Counted from the stretch's first letter, positions 16,915 to 25,820 are shown. The stretch is 64,000 nt of DNA from an uncultured Dokdonia sp. (GCA_947503305.1 CANNDF010000005.1:372001-436000); one strand, 5' to 3'. The notes: a model not told the origin generated them from the sequence alone. Program-made: numbers and translations.

Positions 16915-19167
16915 ATGAAAAAAATAATTTTTGTACTACTCATTACACTTAGCAATATCACATACTCTCAACTCTTTATACAACCAAATAACGCTTTGGG
17001 AACTACTGAAGCTTCTTATTTATATGCAGATGATACATTTATTTTTGTAGAAGAGGATATAGAACTTCATGAAAATACCAATATACAAGGGGAAACCAGT
17101 ATTATATTACGCAATGAAGCTCAACTCATACAAGGAGATGGAAATGGTAGTAACATGCGCCAGAAAAACAAAGGTTCTGGAAATATATCTATTTATCAAG
17201 AAGGTACTGTAAATGCATGGGATTATAATGTTTGGACATCACCTGTAGGAATCTCTTATGATGCAAATGGAATAGTAGAAATACCTGGCAATGGTCGATT
17301 TGCTTTTAAAGATCCTACTAATACATTTCCTCCTAGACAACAACAAGTATTTTATGTCCCAACTGATATTAAAAATAGCAATTTGGCAATTGCTGTAGGA
17401 GGGTTTGATGGCACAACTACCAATGGCGGAAATTTACACATTGCATCTTATTGGTTATGGACGTTTAGATCTGGGGTAGATTATGCAGATTGGTTTCATA
17501 TCGCGCAAACTGGAGAACTTGAAGCTGGGTATGCTTTTACAATGAAAGGAATAAACGGTATAGACACTATTGATGCTGGTGATGGTGTCATTAATAATGA
17601 TGGTAATCTCACCAATGGTTTAGGACAACGTTATGATTTTAGAGGGCGTCCTAATAATGGAACTATTCAAGTAGAAATAGGCGCTTCAAGACAAACATTA
17701 GTAGGAAATCCTTACCCTTCAGCTCTAGATCTTGATTATTTCCTATTGCAAAATTCAGGCTCAGGATCATTTGATGTTACCGATTTTGATGGAAATATTA
17801 CAACAGTAAATAGATCAGACATCATTACTGGTACGGCTTTTTTTTGGGACAGTAACCCTTATGTCTTCTCTCATTTTCTTGAAGACTATGAAGGAGGCTA
17901 TGGAACATACTCTCCAATACTGAGTCTTGGGAACGGTATGTATGTAAATGCTACATTCTATATGTATGATGAAAATGGAACTACTATTCCTGGATCAAAT
18001 GAAGAAATCTCACAAACTGCTCAATCCTATGATAGAAGATTTTCTCCAGTAGGACAAGGTTTTTTATTAGAAGGCAGTGATACACAAACAGGAGGTAACT
18101 TGGCCTCATTTACAAATAATCAAAGAATTTTTGTTCAAGAAGGATATAACTCAGATTTTAAAAATAACCTTAATGAAGATGCAATACCTGCAATTGGAGT
18201 TACATCTTACTATCCAGATGTTAATAATGTAGGACAAGCAATGCCTAGATTAAAAATTGGAGTAGCAATAAACGACACCTATTCTCGAGAACTAGGAATC
18301 GTATTACATGAATATGCGACATCTGATTATGATGTTGCTGGTGATGCCAAAAATGATATTTTACAAACTGACGTTAGTTTTTCTATTAATGGGGATAAAG
18401 GCTACATAATTAACGCCGTACCACAAGAGGAAGAACAGTTTATAGATATCACAATTAATGCTGCTCAACCATCTGAATTTATATTTAATGTCCATTATAT
18501 TGAAAATTTTAATTATACAGGTGTCTACCTATTAGATTCACTTACAAATACTTATCATGACATTTTGAATGATAGAATATTTATAAGTTTAGGCCCAGGA
18601 GAATATGAGGACAGATTCTATATTAGGTTTATAGAAAAAGACGAAACCGAGAATGATGATGAAGAGGGAGAAGAAAATGATGAAGACGAAACTGAGAATG
18701 ATGATGAAGAAGGAGAAGAAAATGACGAAGACGAAACCGAGAATGATGATGAAGAAGGAGAAGAAAATGATGAAGACGAAACCGAGAATGATGATGAAGA
18801 AGGAGAAGAAAATGATGAAGACGAAACCGAGAATGATAATGAAGAAGGAGAAGAAAATGATGATGATTCAGGAGGTACTCTTGGTATAAATGATATTATA
18901 GATAATCAAGAAGGTATCTTAACTTCTTTTAAAATTTATCAGAATAATCAATTAAAACAACTGGAAATACATAATACCCATAGAATTGCTTTAGAGAATA
19001 CAATACTATTTGATATTACAGGTAAACAAATTTTTAAAAAGCAAAATTTAGAGAATCAAGATATATATATCTTTCCTACATCTAATTTAAGTACTGGTAT
19101 TTATATTGTTCAATTTACAACCCAAAATGGCTTTTCAAAAGCTAGAAAAATCAGTATTACAAACTAG
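16915..19167 (+). CDS. T9SS cargo protein with acidic tandem repeats
   Basis: Signal peptide (to TYSQ), then about 550 residues of beta-rich sequence typical of Bacteroidota surface proteins (GSGNISIYQEG, WNVWTSPVG-like, LVGNPYPSALD). This matches a family of T9SS substrates with an N-terminal fold containing the GNPYPS motif. Next come five in-frame 15-residue repeats (DETENDDEEGEENDE, about residues 576-650), then a C-terminal T9SS type A sorting domain (LTSFKIYQNN, ILFDITGKQIF, LSTGIYIVQF) ending in KARKISITN. I chose the ATG at 16915 over 16909 because MKK begins the signal peptide and its spacing to the -7 box matches the gene at 19532. The product should be carried across the outer membrane and surface attached. 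Element 2 lies upstream. Confidence 0.8.
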   Translation: MKKIIFVLLITLSNITYSQLFIQPNNALGTTEASYLYADDTFIFVEEDIELHENTNIQGETSIILRNEAQLIQGDGNGSNMRQKNKGSGNISIYQEGTVNAWDYNVWTSPVGISYDANGIVEIPGNGRFAFKDPTNTFPPRQQQVFYVPTDIKNSNLAIAVGGFDGTTTNGGNLHIASYWLWTFRSGVDYADWFHIAQTGELEAGYAFTMKGINGIDTIDAGDGVINNDGNLTNGLGQRYDFRGRPNNGTIQVEIGASRQTLVGNPYPSALDLDYFLLQNSGSGSFDVTDFDGNITTVNRSDIITGTAFFWDSNPYVFSHFLEDYEGGYGTYSPILSLGNGMYVNATFYMYDENGTTIPGSNEEISQTAQSYDRRFSPVGQGFLLEGSDTQTGGNLASFTNNQRIFVQEGYNSDFKNNLNEDAIPAIGVTSYYPDVNNVGQAMPRLKIGVAINDTYSRELGIVLHEYATSDYDVAGDAKNDILQTDVSFSINGDKGYIINAVPQEEEQFIDITINAAQPSEFIFNVHYIENFNYTGVYLLDSLTNTYHDILNDRIFISLGPGEYEDRFYIRFIEKDETENDDEEGEENDEDETENDDEEGEENDEDETENDDEEGEENDEDETENDDEEGEENDEDETENDNEEGEENDDDSGGTLGINDIIDNQEGILTSFKIYQNNQLKQLEIHNTHRIALENTILFDITGKQIFKKQNLENQDIYIFPTSNLSTGIYIVQFTTQNGFSKARKISITN
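18640..18864 (+). repeat. Acidic minisatellite, five 45-bp units
   Basis: Five contiguous 45-nt units (18640, 18685, 18730, 18775 and 18820) with only a few substitutions between them. Each encodes DETENDDEEGEENDE. Near-identity indicates recent expansion, and copy number is likely variable. Units are a multiple of three, so changes keep the frame. Confidence 0.95.
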
Positions 19168-19431
19168 TACACGTTTTATAACTAATATAATATTTAGTAT
19201 TACTTATTCTAAATGTATATATAATAATGAATGCGCTTTTGCGAAAGCATAACATAACTTCAAAGTATATATAGAGAGAGAGTTTCTAGGATACTTTAAT
19301 TTATGACTCTTCAAAAAAAGAACTCTAAATAAGTAGTTATTTATTAAGGATACACAATTTATTTCCATAAGCATTAACCATCCTTATTAATTACTAAACA
19401 TCTTAATATCAGTAATATTAAATTAAAACTC
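19168..19431. other. Intergenic region with variant palindrome
   Basis: AT-rich spacer between the T9SS cargo gene and element 3. It holds one imperfect copy of the palindrome (19235-19248, GCTTTTGCGAAAGC). No strong terminator hairpin is visible after the cargo gene. Confidence 0.5.
19235..19248. repeat. Palindrome variant GCTTTTGCGAAAGC
   Basis: Differs from the nine exact copies by one base (C to T in the left arm). Intergenic. Confidence 0.8.
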
Positions 19432-19501
19432 CCAAATAATTATTAATGATATCCATTTAATAATTCCATAATTAATCTTGGAATCAATCCTCCTAATTTT
19501 A
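19432..19501 (+). promoter_or_regulatory. Direct-repeat regulatory element 3 with -7-like box
   Basis: Half-sites CCAAATAATTATT (19432-19444) and CCATTTAATAATT (19453-19465), both identical to those of element 2, 21 bp apart. TAATTTTA (19494-19501; seven of eight to TAnnTTTG) starts 29 nt after the second half-site and lies 30 nt before the start codon. Confidence 0.66.
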
Positions 19502-19531
19502 CTTAAGTATTTATAAAAACCCACTTAAAAA

Positions 19532-19999
19532 ATGAGAACAAAAATTAGAAAACTAGAACCCATAGATACTATGGCATTAAATTTAGAAGGTAAGGATAAA
19601 GAGGCAATAACTCAATTACTATTAGAGCAATTAATAGACAATGATGCAAGGATTACCTATATAAAAAATAATCTTGGGCCTGTAAAGTTACCTTATGATC
19701 TTCTTGATACTACAGAAGAATTAATACTAAAAATGAAAAAGAAAATGAATTTAGAAAATAGAATAATTACTGGATATGATCAATATCCCTATAAGATGTC
19801 CAAATCAGTTATATACTGGAATGCTATAGGGATTATTTATTACTTTAAAGGACAATATGATATCTCTATAGAAGCTTTTAAACAAGCCCTTACATACTCA
19901 AATGTATATGAAAATGCGATTGTAAATCTTTGTTTGGTCGTAAATCACAAAGTGCATCATTATAAAAAGACTACAACTTTTCTAAAGAAAGTTGTTTAA
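19532..19999 (+). CDS. Small TPR-like cytoplasmic protein
   Basis: A 155-aa protein without a signal peptide. The C-terminal half contains one recognisable tetratricopeptide unit (WNAIGIIYYFKGQYDISIEAF, then KQALTYSNVYENAIVNLCLV), and the N-terminal half is helical and charged. The TPR suggests protein binding, not catalysis. Its promoter element is the same as that of the T9SS cargo and repeat-protein genes, so it is probably controlled by the LytTR regulator and may be an adaptor in that system; this is inference. A bidirectional terminator follows. Confidence 0.65.
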   Translation: MRTKIRKLEPIDTMALNLEGKDKEAITQLLLEQLIDNDARITYIKNNLGPVKLPYDLLDTTEELILKMKKKMNLENRIITGYDQYPYKMSKSVIYWNAIGIIYYFKGQYDISIEAFKQALTYSNVYENAIVNLCLVVNHKVHHYKKTTTFLKKVV

Positions 20000-20112
20000 T
20001 TCAACCACAATAATTTATAAAAAAACAGCTCTAAAATATAATGTCTAATAAAACTTCTTTTCCTTGAAATCTTATTTTTATTATATTTAGTATCAGTGTA
20101 TATCGTCCATAA

Positions 20113-20146
20113 AAAAAGACGACTCCAAAAATAGAATCGTCTTTTT
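20113..20146. terminator. Bidirectional terminator
   Basis: AAAAAGACGA (20113-20122) pairs with TCGTCTTTTT (20137-20146). The A and T runs on each side let it serve both the small TPR gene (plus) and the FadL-like gene (minus). Confidence 0.8.
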
Positions 20147-20162
20147 AAATATATCTTGTTTT

Positions 20163-21677
20163 TTATAAGCTAAGTGTCAACGTAGCAACTACAGCAATAT
20201 TAGATTTATCTACAGTAGCTGCACTTGTGAGACCTGTTGTAAAAAGTTGTTGATTTCGTTCTTGTTCTGAGCGATCTATAGCTAAATCAAACTTTACATT
20301 TCCAAAATTATATCCTCCACCTACAGAATATCCTGTCAAGTCTCCGAGTGTTTGCCCATCTTCATAAGGACTCTCTTCAAAACGATATCCTGCTCGTAAA
20401 CTCCATTCTTTGATTCTATACTCACCCCCTACTCTATACATAGATACTGCTTTTAATGTATTTTCAATAGCTATATTTTGATCTCTAAAAAAGGGATCAT
20501 TTGTAGGTCGGAATGTCAAGTTTGTATAATCGGAATATGAATAATCAAAACTAATCAATCCTTGTTTCCCAAAAAGATATGCAATACTTCCCGTATACTT
20601 ACCAGGAGTTCTAAGTTCATAATCTTGAAACACATTAATTACCCGTGGATCTATAGTAGTGCTAAACTCTCCATCATTATCTTCACCTATGGTTGTAATA
20701 CGTTGAGTCACTTCTTCTGAAATAGTAAGCCATGTAGGAGAGTCGTATGTAAATCCTAATCGTAAAGCATCACTCACTCTAGCGATAGTTCCTAATTGAA
20801 AAGAAAAACCATTTCCTATTGTACGTAAGTTATTTTCAAAACGTGCACTACGTATCAAACTAGCTGGGTTATCATTAAATTCAAATAATACGGTAGATTG
20901 TGTATAATCTATAAAATGAGAGTTTAAGTTTAACCCAAACGAGTACTTCTCATCATATTGTGCTCCTATATTAAATGACGCTTTCCCATTATATCCACGA
21001 GAAGCAAAAGAATATTCCTGATCAAAAATAGTCCCTGCAGTATTTGGGATATAAGTACTATTATTTGGATCATCAAAATCTACTGGGTCAATAAGAAAAG
21101 ATTGAAATCCTAAAAATGCTTGCTGTGCTCCAAATCCTTCTTCTTCACCTAAAAATTGATATAAACTAGAAATTGTCTCCCCTTCTAGCAATTCCAATAA
21201 GTCTAAGGGAACACCTTGAGCAAATTCAGAAAAATAACTAGATATAGAAGTATCGCCTGTTCCAGATGCAAAAAAATCATCATCAAAATTTGCTGTTCGA
21301 TCGTAATTAAAACCTAATGTAATTTTATTCCATTTAGAACTTGTAGAACCTTCAATTACAAAAACCCCACCAGCCTGATTAAATGAGATATCTGTATCAG
21401 AAAGGCTGTTTTGTGTTCCAAAGTAAGATACATCATTATCATATGTATCAGTAGCTAGTGTAAAAGAAGCTGTTCCTCTAGTAAAAATGGCACTACTCGC
21501 AGGATTAATACCTACAGCGCTTAGATCTCCTCCCAACGCTCCAAAAGCTCCTCCCATTGCTCTAAATCGGGCTGTTCCCGTAATATTTGAATTGCCATAT
21601 AGCAGAGCATCGGATATACTTTGGGCATACGTAGTGCAGGTGGCAATCATGACCACGATTATACATAATCTTTTCAT
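20163..21677 (-). CDS. OmpP1/FadL family outer membrane protein
   Basis: A 504-aa outer membrane beta-barrel. After the signal peptide (to TYAQ) comes the hallmark RFRAMGGAFGALGGDLSAVGINPAS, the N-terminal hatch of Bacteroidota OmpP1/FadL/TodX-like proteins. The rest is alternating beta-strand sequence (GFNYDRTANF, FGLNLNSHFID, GSIAYLFGKQGLISFDYSY) ending in a strand closing on L (VVATLTLSL). Family members move hydrophobic compounds across the outer membrane; the substrate is not known, and the frequent label hemin receptor is not supported by sequence. It lies 44 nt downstream of the low-complexity lipoprotein gene on the same strand and is probably co-transcribed with it. Confidence 0.85.
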   Translation of the reverse strand: MKRLCIIVVMIATCTTYAQSISDALLYGNSNITGTARFRAMGGAFGALGGDLSAVGINPASSAIFTRGTASFTLATDTYDNDVSYFGTQNSLSDTDISFNQAGGVFVIEGSTSSKWNKITLGFNYDRTANFDDDFFASGTGDTSISSYFSEFAQGVPLDLLELLEGETISSLYQFLGEEEGFGAQQAFLGFQSFLIDPVDFDDPNNSTYIPNTAGTIFDQEYSFASRGYNGKASFNIGAQYDEKYSFGLNLNSHFIDYTQSTVLFEFNDNPASLIRSARFENNLRTIGNGFSFQLGTIARVSDALRLGFTYDSPTWLTISEEVTQRITTIGEDNDGEFSTTIDPRVINVFQDYELRTPGKYTGSIAYLFGKQGLISFDYSYSDYTNLTFRPTNDPFFRDQNIAIENTLKAVSMYRVGGEYRIKEWSLRAGYRFEESPYEDGQTLGDLTGYSVGGGYNFGNVKFDLAIDRSEQERNQQLFTTGLTSAATVDKSNIAVVATLTLSL

Positions 21678-21721
21678 TCTTAATATCTAGGTTTGCGTAA
21701 AACTTAATTAGAAGCTAAATT

Positions 21722-22879
21722 TTATCCTCTTCTTCCTCCACGAGAAGCTCCGCCTCTTGACCCACTTGAACGAGAACCTCTTGAGAAACTTCCTCCTCTT
21801 CTTGATGAAGAAGGTCTAGCTGCTGGACGTGATGGACGACTAGAAGGCCTAGCTGCTGGACGTGATGGACGACTAGAGGGTCTTGATATACCACGAGTCC
21901 TTGTTCCTCTACTAGGCGTATTTGCACTAGGTCGCGTTCTTCCCCTAGAGCGTGTTGCACTACTACTAGGGCGTGTATTACTAGGTCTGTTTGCTGTGTT
22001 AGGACGTCCTCTTGATGGGACACCTCTTGAAGGTCTCGCATTAGAAGGTTTTCCGGCTACAGTACCTCTTCCTGTGCGACCAGAATTCACAGTGGTTCTA
22101 GGTCGAGTTGTACCTCTATTTCTTGAAAAAGTAGATCGTGAGCGACCACGATTTGCAAGAGCTCTTCGTGTATTTGCTTGTCTAGCATTTCGGGTAGCAA
22201 CAGCAGATCTAGATGTTGCTGCAGAAGCACGCCTTCCTCTATGATAAGCGATTGCACCTCCTCTGAATCCATTGTAAAATCCATTATTATAGAAGTAAGG
22301 GTTTCCATAGAAGCCGCCATATCCAAATCCATAACCAAAACCTCCAAATCCTCCAAAACCAAATCCTATAAATGGCCTATAGAAACTTCCATAACCAAAA
22401 TATGGACCATAGAATCCATAGCCATAGCCTAAGAAAGGTCTGTAATATCCCAATCCGTAGCCAAAACCAAAACCTCCATATCCCCAAAAAGGCGTATTAT
22501 TATATACATTTACATATACGTTTTCAGTTTCATCTCCCCAAGCTCCACGTCCTGTTTCATAACTTGCCCCTTCTTCATATACATATTCTCCCTCTCCTTC
22601 TTCTGAAGAATACTCATCTACATCTGTAAAAATTGCATCTTCGTCTATGATATCTCCTAGAGCATCTGCTTCTTGTTCAAAATAATTTTTATAAACCTGA
22701 TCTGTAGCATTCGTTTCTTGAGTAGGTTCTTCTTCTGTATTAGCTGTCGAAGATCCATTATAGATTCCATCGTCATCGTATACAGCCTGGGAAGAACTAC
22801 ATGAAGCCATTACCAAAATGGCAAGCGTAGAAAGTAATACTATTTTTAGAGGGGATTTAAGAGTAGAAGAAAGTTGCAT
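21722..22879 (-). CDS. Lipoprotein with Gly/Phe/Tyr-rich centre and Arg/Pro/Ser-rich tail
   Basis: Signal peptide with lipobox LVMASC (C27 or nearby), an acidic segment (to about residue 125), then a glycine-aromatic region (about 130-215; repeated GFGYG, FYGPYFGYG, GGFGGFGYG), then a long basic low-complexity tail made of RPSRPAARPSS-like repeats and a final GSRGG-type run. This build (acidic, GFY, RG/RPS) is common in Flavobacteria next to proS, but I know of no assigned function. The glycine-aromatic part may stack or self-associate, and the Arg-rich tail may bind polyanions; both are inference. It is divergent from proS. Confidence 0.7.
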   Translation of the reverse strand: MQLSSTLKSPLKIVLLSTLAILVMASCSSSQAVYDDDGIYNGSSTANTEEEPTQETNATDQVYKNYFEQEADALGDIIDEDAIFTDVDEYSSEEGEGEYVYEEGASYETGRGAWGDETENVYVNVYNNTPFWGYGGFGFGYGLGYYRPFLGYGYGFYGPYFGYGSFYRPFIGFGFGGFGGFGYGFGYGGFYGNPYFYNNGFYNGFRGGAIAYHRGRRASAATSRSAVATRNARQANTRRALANRGRSRSTFSRNRGTTRPRTTVNSGRTGRGTVAGKPSNARPSRGVPSRGRPNTANRPSNTRPSSSATRSRGRTRPSANTPSRGTRTRGISRPSSRPSRPAARPSSRPSRPAARPSSSRRGGSFSRGSRSSGSRGGASRGGRRG

Positions 22880-22896
22880 ATCTCTAAAGTGTTTAA

Positions 22897-22927
22897 TTGT
22901 TGTTCGTATTAAAAATACCTAGTTTTG
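22897..22927 (+). promoter_or_regulatory. proS promoter
   Basis: TTG (22897-22899) and TAGTTTTG (22920-22927) with a 20-nt spacer, matching the Bacteroidota sigma-A consensus. proS starts 56 nt downstream at the ATG. Confidence 0.65.
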
Positions 22928-22982
22928 CACCAACTATTTTACAACGAATATAGTCACAATATTTGTGCCAAAATTACATTTC

Positions 22983-24461
22983 ATGGGCAAGAACTTAACA
23001 AAAAGAAGCGAAGATTACTCAAAATGGTATAATGAACTGGTTGTCAAAGCTGACCTTGCAGAGAATTCTGCAGTACGCGGTTGCATGGTTATTAAGCCCT
23101 ATGGATTTGCCATTTGGGAAAAAATGCAGGCAGAACTCGATAAGATGTTTAAAGAAACTGGGCATGAAAATGCTTACTTTCCTCTTTTTGTACCTAAAAG
23201 CCTTTTTGAAGCTGAAGAAAAAAATGCAGAAGGTTTTGCAAAAGAATGTGCTGTTGTCACTCATTATAGACTTAAAACCGATCCAGAAAATCCTAGTAAA
23301 CTCATTGTAGATCCTAAAGCAAAACTTGAGGAAGAGCTTATCGTACGTCCTACAAGTGAAGCTATTATATGGAATACCTATAAAGGATGGATACAATCCT
23401 ATAGAGACCTTCCATTATTAATAAACCAATGGGCAAATGTAGTCCGATGGGAAATGCGTACCCGTTTATTTTTACGTACTGCAGAATTTTTATGGCAAGA
23501 AGGGCACACAGCACATGCTACAAAACAAGAAGCGCTTGATGAAGCAGAGTTAATGAATAATGTATATGCCACTTTTGTTGAAAATTTCCTAGCGGTTCCT
23601 GTAATTAAGGGGTTAAAGACAGAAAGTGAGCGATTTGCCGGTGCAGATGAAACCTTCTGTATCGAGGCATTAATGCAAGACGGTAAAGCATTACAAGCAG
23701 GAACATCTCATTTCCTAGGTCAAAACTTTGCAAAAGCATTTGATGTAAAGTTTACTACGAATCAAGGAAAACAAGATCACGTATGGGCTACATCATGGGG
23801 AGTATCTACACGACTAATGGGAGCTCTCATCATGACGCATAGTGATGACCAAGGTCTTGTCCTTCCTCCAAATCTCGCACCATACCAAGTAGTTATTGTT
23901 CCTATATATAAAGGAGAAGAGCAACTGGCTGCAATATCACAAGTGGCAAATGAAATTGTGGATGATTTACGTTTACATGGAGTCACTGTAAAATTTGATA
24001 ACCGAGATACACATAAGCCTGGGTGGAAATTTAATGAGTATGAGTTAAAGGGAGTTCCTTTACGAATAGGTATTGGACCAAAAGATCTCGAAAAGCGTAC
24101 TGTAGAACTAGCTAGAAGGGATACATTGACTAAAGAATTTGTAGCAAAAGAAGATGTAGTTAATACTGTTACAAATCTACTAAAAGAGATTCAGGCAAAC
24201 CTTTACAATAAAGCAAAGGAATACCGTGACACACATATCACTGAGGTATCAAACTTTGATGAATTTAAAGATGTTTTAGAATCTAAAGGAGGTTTTATAA
24301 GCGCACATTGGGACGGTACTCCTGAGACGGAAGACAAAATAAAAGAGCTTACTAAAGCTACTATTAGATGTATCCCATTAGACACTCCATTGGAAGATGG
24401 CGTATGTGTTTATACAGGAGCTCCATCAACACGAAGAGTGCTATTTGCAAAGGCATATTAG
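22983..24461 (+). CDS. proS: Prolyl-tRNA synthetase (archaeal/eukaryal-type ProS)
   Basis: Class II synthetase that charges tRNA-Pro. It has the short ProS form of about 492 aa without the bacterial editing insertion. Class II motifs are visible: motif 1 around [15 protein letters not shown], motif 2 near [27 protein letters not shown] and motif 3 near [15 protein letters not shown], followed by the anticodon-binding domain ([10 protein letters not shown]) and the C-terminal zinc-like domain (AHWDGTPE). I chose the ATG at 22983 (MGKNLTKR); an upstream in-frame GTG at 22965 is just after the -7 box and is unlikely. The gene is divergent from the lipoprotein gene, and tRNA-Glu genes follow under their own promoter. 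Confidence 0.95.
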   Translation: MGKNLTKRSEDYSKWYNELVVKADLAENSAVRGCMVIKPYGFAIWEKMQAELDKMFKETGHENAYFPLFVPKSLFEAEEKNAEGFAKECAVVTHYRLKTDPENPSKLIVDPKAKLEEELIVRPTSEAIIWNTYKGWIQSYRDLPLLINQWANVVRWEMRTRLFLRTAEFLWQEGHTAHATKQEALDEAELMNNVYATFVENFLAVPVIKGLKTESERFAGADETFCIEALMQDGKALQAGTSHFLGQNFAKAFDVKFTTNQGKQDHVWATSWGVSTRLMGALIMTHSDDQGLVLPPNLAPYQVVIVPIYKGEEQLAAISQVANEIVDDLRLHGVTVKFDNRDTHKPGWKFNEYELKGVPLRIGIGPKDLEKRTVELARRDTLTKEFVAKEDVVNTVTNLLKEIQANLYNKAKEYRDTHITEVSNFDEFKDVLESKGGFISAHWDGTPETEDKIKELTKATIRCIPLDTPLEDGVCVYTGAPSTRRVLFAKAY

Positions 24462-24489
24462 TTACTTTTAAAAAAAGTGCATTTAAGAC

Positions 24490-24519
24490 TTGTGTCATGT
24501 AAAAATAGTTGTATTTTTG
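24490..24519 (+). promoter_or_regulatory. Promoter of tRNA-Glu/rpsT unit
   Basis: TTG (24490-24492), exactly 19 nt, then TATTTTTG (24512-24519); a full consensus match, 26 nt before the first tRNA. Confidence 0.8.
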
Positions 24520-24545
24520 CATCCGCATTTTAAGCAAATGTTCTA

Positions 24546-24617
24546 GGCCCGTTCGTCTATCGGCTAGGACGCCAGGTTTTCATCCTGGTAAGAGGGGTTC
24601 GATTCCCCTACGGGCTA
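24546..24617 (+). tRNA. tRNA-Glu (UUC), copy 1
   Basis: Cloverleaf: acceptor GGCCCGT/ACGGGCT, anticodon stem CCAGG/CCTGG with loop TTTTCAT giving anticodon UUC, T arm AGGGGTTCGATTCCCCT. Discriminator A; CCA is not encoded. The first acceptor pair is G-U, as I recall for other Bacteroidota tRNA-Glu. Confidence 0.96.
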
Positions 24618-24653
24618 CAAAAGATTTTGAATATGTAAATTCATTATCACCTA

Positions 24654-24725
24654 GGCCCGTTCGTCTATCGGCTAGGACGCCAGGTTTTCATCCTGGTAAG
24701 AGGGGTTCGATTCCCCTACGGGCTA
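24654..24725 (+). tRNA. tRNA-Glu (UUC), copy 2
   Basis: Identical to copy 1 over the full 72 nt and the preceding CTA. The two copies are 36 nt apart and probably one transcript with rpsT, which starts 33 nt downstream. Confidence 0.96.
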
Positions 24726-24758
24726 CGATTATTTATAATTAATAAGCAATAAGAAACA

Positions 24759-25010
24759 ATGGCAAATCATAAGTCAGCATTAAAGAGAATTAGAAATAGC
24801 GAGACCAAAAGACTGAGAAACAGATATCAGCACAGAACCACTCGTAATGCGATAAAGAAATTACGCGAGCTTTCTAATAAGAAAGAAGCAGACGCCCTTT
24901 ACCCTGCTGTAATTGCTATGATTGATAAGTTAGCAAAACGCAATATTATTCATAATAATAAAGCTGCAAACTTAAAATCAAAGCTTACAAAGCACGTAGC
25001 GTCACTTTAA
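24759..25010 (+). CDS. rpsT: 30S ribosomal protein S20
   Basis: Small basic protein of the 30S subunit, 83 aa, with the family's start [12 protein letters not shown], repeated basic helices and ending LTKHVASL. S20 binds 16S rRNA early in assembly. It follows the two tRNA-Glu genes by 33 nt with no promoter of its own visible, and a strong terminator lies 22 nt after its stop, so it is likely the last member of a tRNA-rpsT transcript. Confidence 0.96.
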   Translation: MANHKSALKRIRNSETKRLRNRYQHRTTRNAIKKLRELSNKKEADALYPAVIAMIDKLAKRNIIHNNKAANLKSKLTKHVASL

Positions 25011-25031
25011 TTAGATTTTGCTATCATATAC

Positions 25032-25061
25032 AAACTTCTACACTTTTGTAGAAGTTTTTTT
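25032..25061 (+). terminator. Terminator after rpsT
   Basis: Perfect 11-bp stem AAACTTCTACA with its complement, 4-nt loop, and a T run. Confidence 0.92.
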
Positions 25062-25114
25062 GTTGGCTATAACCCAAGTATTACACGCACAAAAAAGCTA
25101 TTTATTCTGAATAT

Positions 25115-25128
25115 GCTTTCGCGAAAGC
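25115..25128. repeat. Palindrome GCTTTCGCGAAAGC, copy 3 (intergenic)
   Basis: Exact copy between the rpsT terminator and the rplS promoter. Confidence 0.95.
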
Positions 25129-25149
25129 AAAAAAATCAAGTTTATCTTA

Positions 25150-25179
25150 TTGCCTAATTAGTTTAAAAGCGTATTTTTG
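25150..25179 (+). promoter_or_regulatory. rplS promoter
   Basis: TTG (25150-25152), 19 nt, TATTTTTG (25172-25179); a full match. The 5' untranslated region would be about 65 nt and may hold regulatory sequence. Confidence 0.8.
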
Positions 25180-25251
25180 CACCCGCTTAGCATAACCTCT
25201 GACGAAAATCGTGAATGTTGTCCTAACTCAAAAACAATAAAATCCATAATT

Positions 25252-25602
25252 ATGGAAGATTTAGTAAAATTTGTACAAGACGAATTTATCCCTAAAAATG
25301 ATTTACCAACCTTTAGTGCTGGAGATACAATAACAGTTTACTATGAAATTAAGGAAGGTGAAAAAAGCCGTACTCAGTTCTTTAGAGGCGTTGTCATTCA
25401 ATTAAGAGGAACAGGAAGAACACAAACATTTACCATCAGAAAGATGTCTGGAACTGTAGGTGTAGAACGTGTATTTCCATTAAACTTACCTTCAATACAG
25501 AAGATAGAAATAAACAAGCGTGGTAGTGTACGTAGAGCTCGTATCTACTATTTCAGAGGACTTACTGGAAAGAAAGCACGTATCAAAGAAAAACGTTCTT
25601 AA
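25252..25602 (+). CDS. rplS: 50S ribosomal protein L19
   Basis: Ribosomal protein at the 30S-50S interface, 116 aa from the ATG at 25252 (MEDLVKFVQDEF). The family pattern is clear: FSAGDTITVYYEIKEG, FRGVVIQLRG, TFTIRKMSGTVGVERVFPLN and the C-terminal GKKARIKEKRS. A longer frame back to 25177 would start inside the -7 box and is rejected. It has its own promoter and a strong terminator, so it appears monocistronic here, unlike the rpsP-rimM-trmD-rplS operon of many bacteria. Confidence 0.96.
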   Translation: MEDLVKFVQDEFIPKNDLPTFSAGDTITVYYEIKEGEKSRTQFFRGVVIQLRGTGRTQTFTIRKMSGTVGVERVFPLNLPSIQKIEINKRGSVRRARIYYFRGLTGKKARIKEKRS

Positions 25603-25622
25603 CACAACGTTTATATTATATA

Positions 25623-25654
25623 AAAAAGCCTCGATATGTATCGAGGCTTTTTTT
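25623..25654 (+). terminator. Terminator after rplS
   Basis: Stem AAAAAGCCTCGATA with a perfect complement and 2-nt core loop, followed by a T run. Confidence 0.93.
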
Positions 25655-25820
25655 ATACACAATTGTTAATAAGTCACGTTTACAACTGGTTGAAAACTAA
25701 ATGTATACATTTTATTAAAAACTATATTTTCTTTATGTATCTTTAATCAAAGAAAATTTAGAAGAACTACAATTCAGATAAATTAGCCTTTTATAAGTTT
25801 CTAATGATTTGTATTATTAA

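Noticed and set aside
18653-18889. Met/Lys-rich ORF (MMMK repeats)
   Set aside because: It is the shifted frame of the acidic minisatellite inside the T9SS cargo gene.
22965-22982. GTG start for proS six codons upstream
   Set aside because: It is too close to the -7 box, and known ProS proteins start at the ATG (MGKN...).
25177-25251. N-terminal extension of rplS
   Set aside because: The upstream frame begins inside the promoter box; L19 starts at MEDLVKF.
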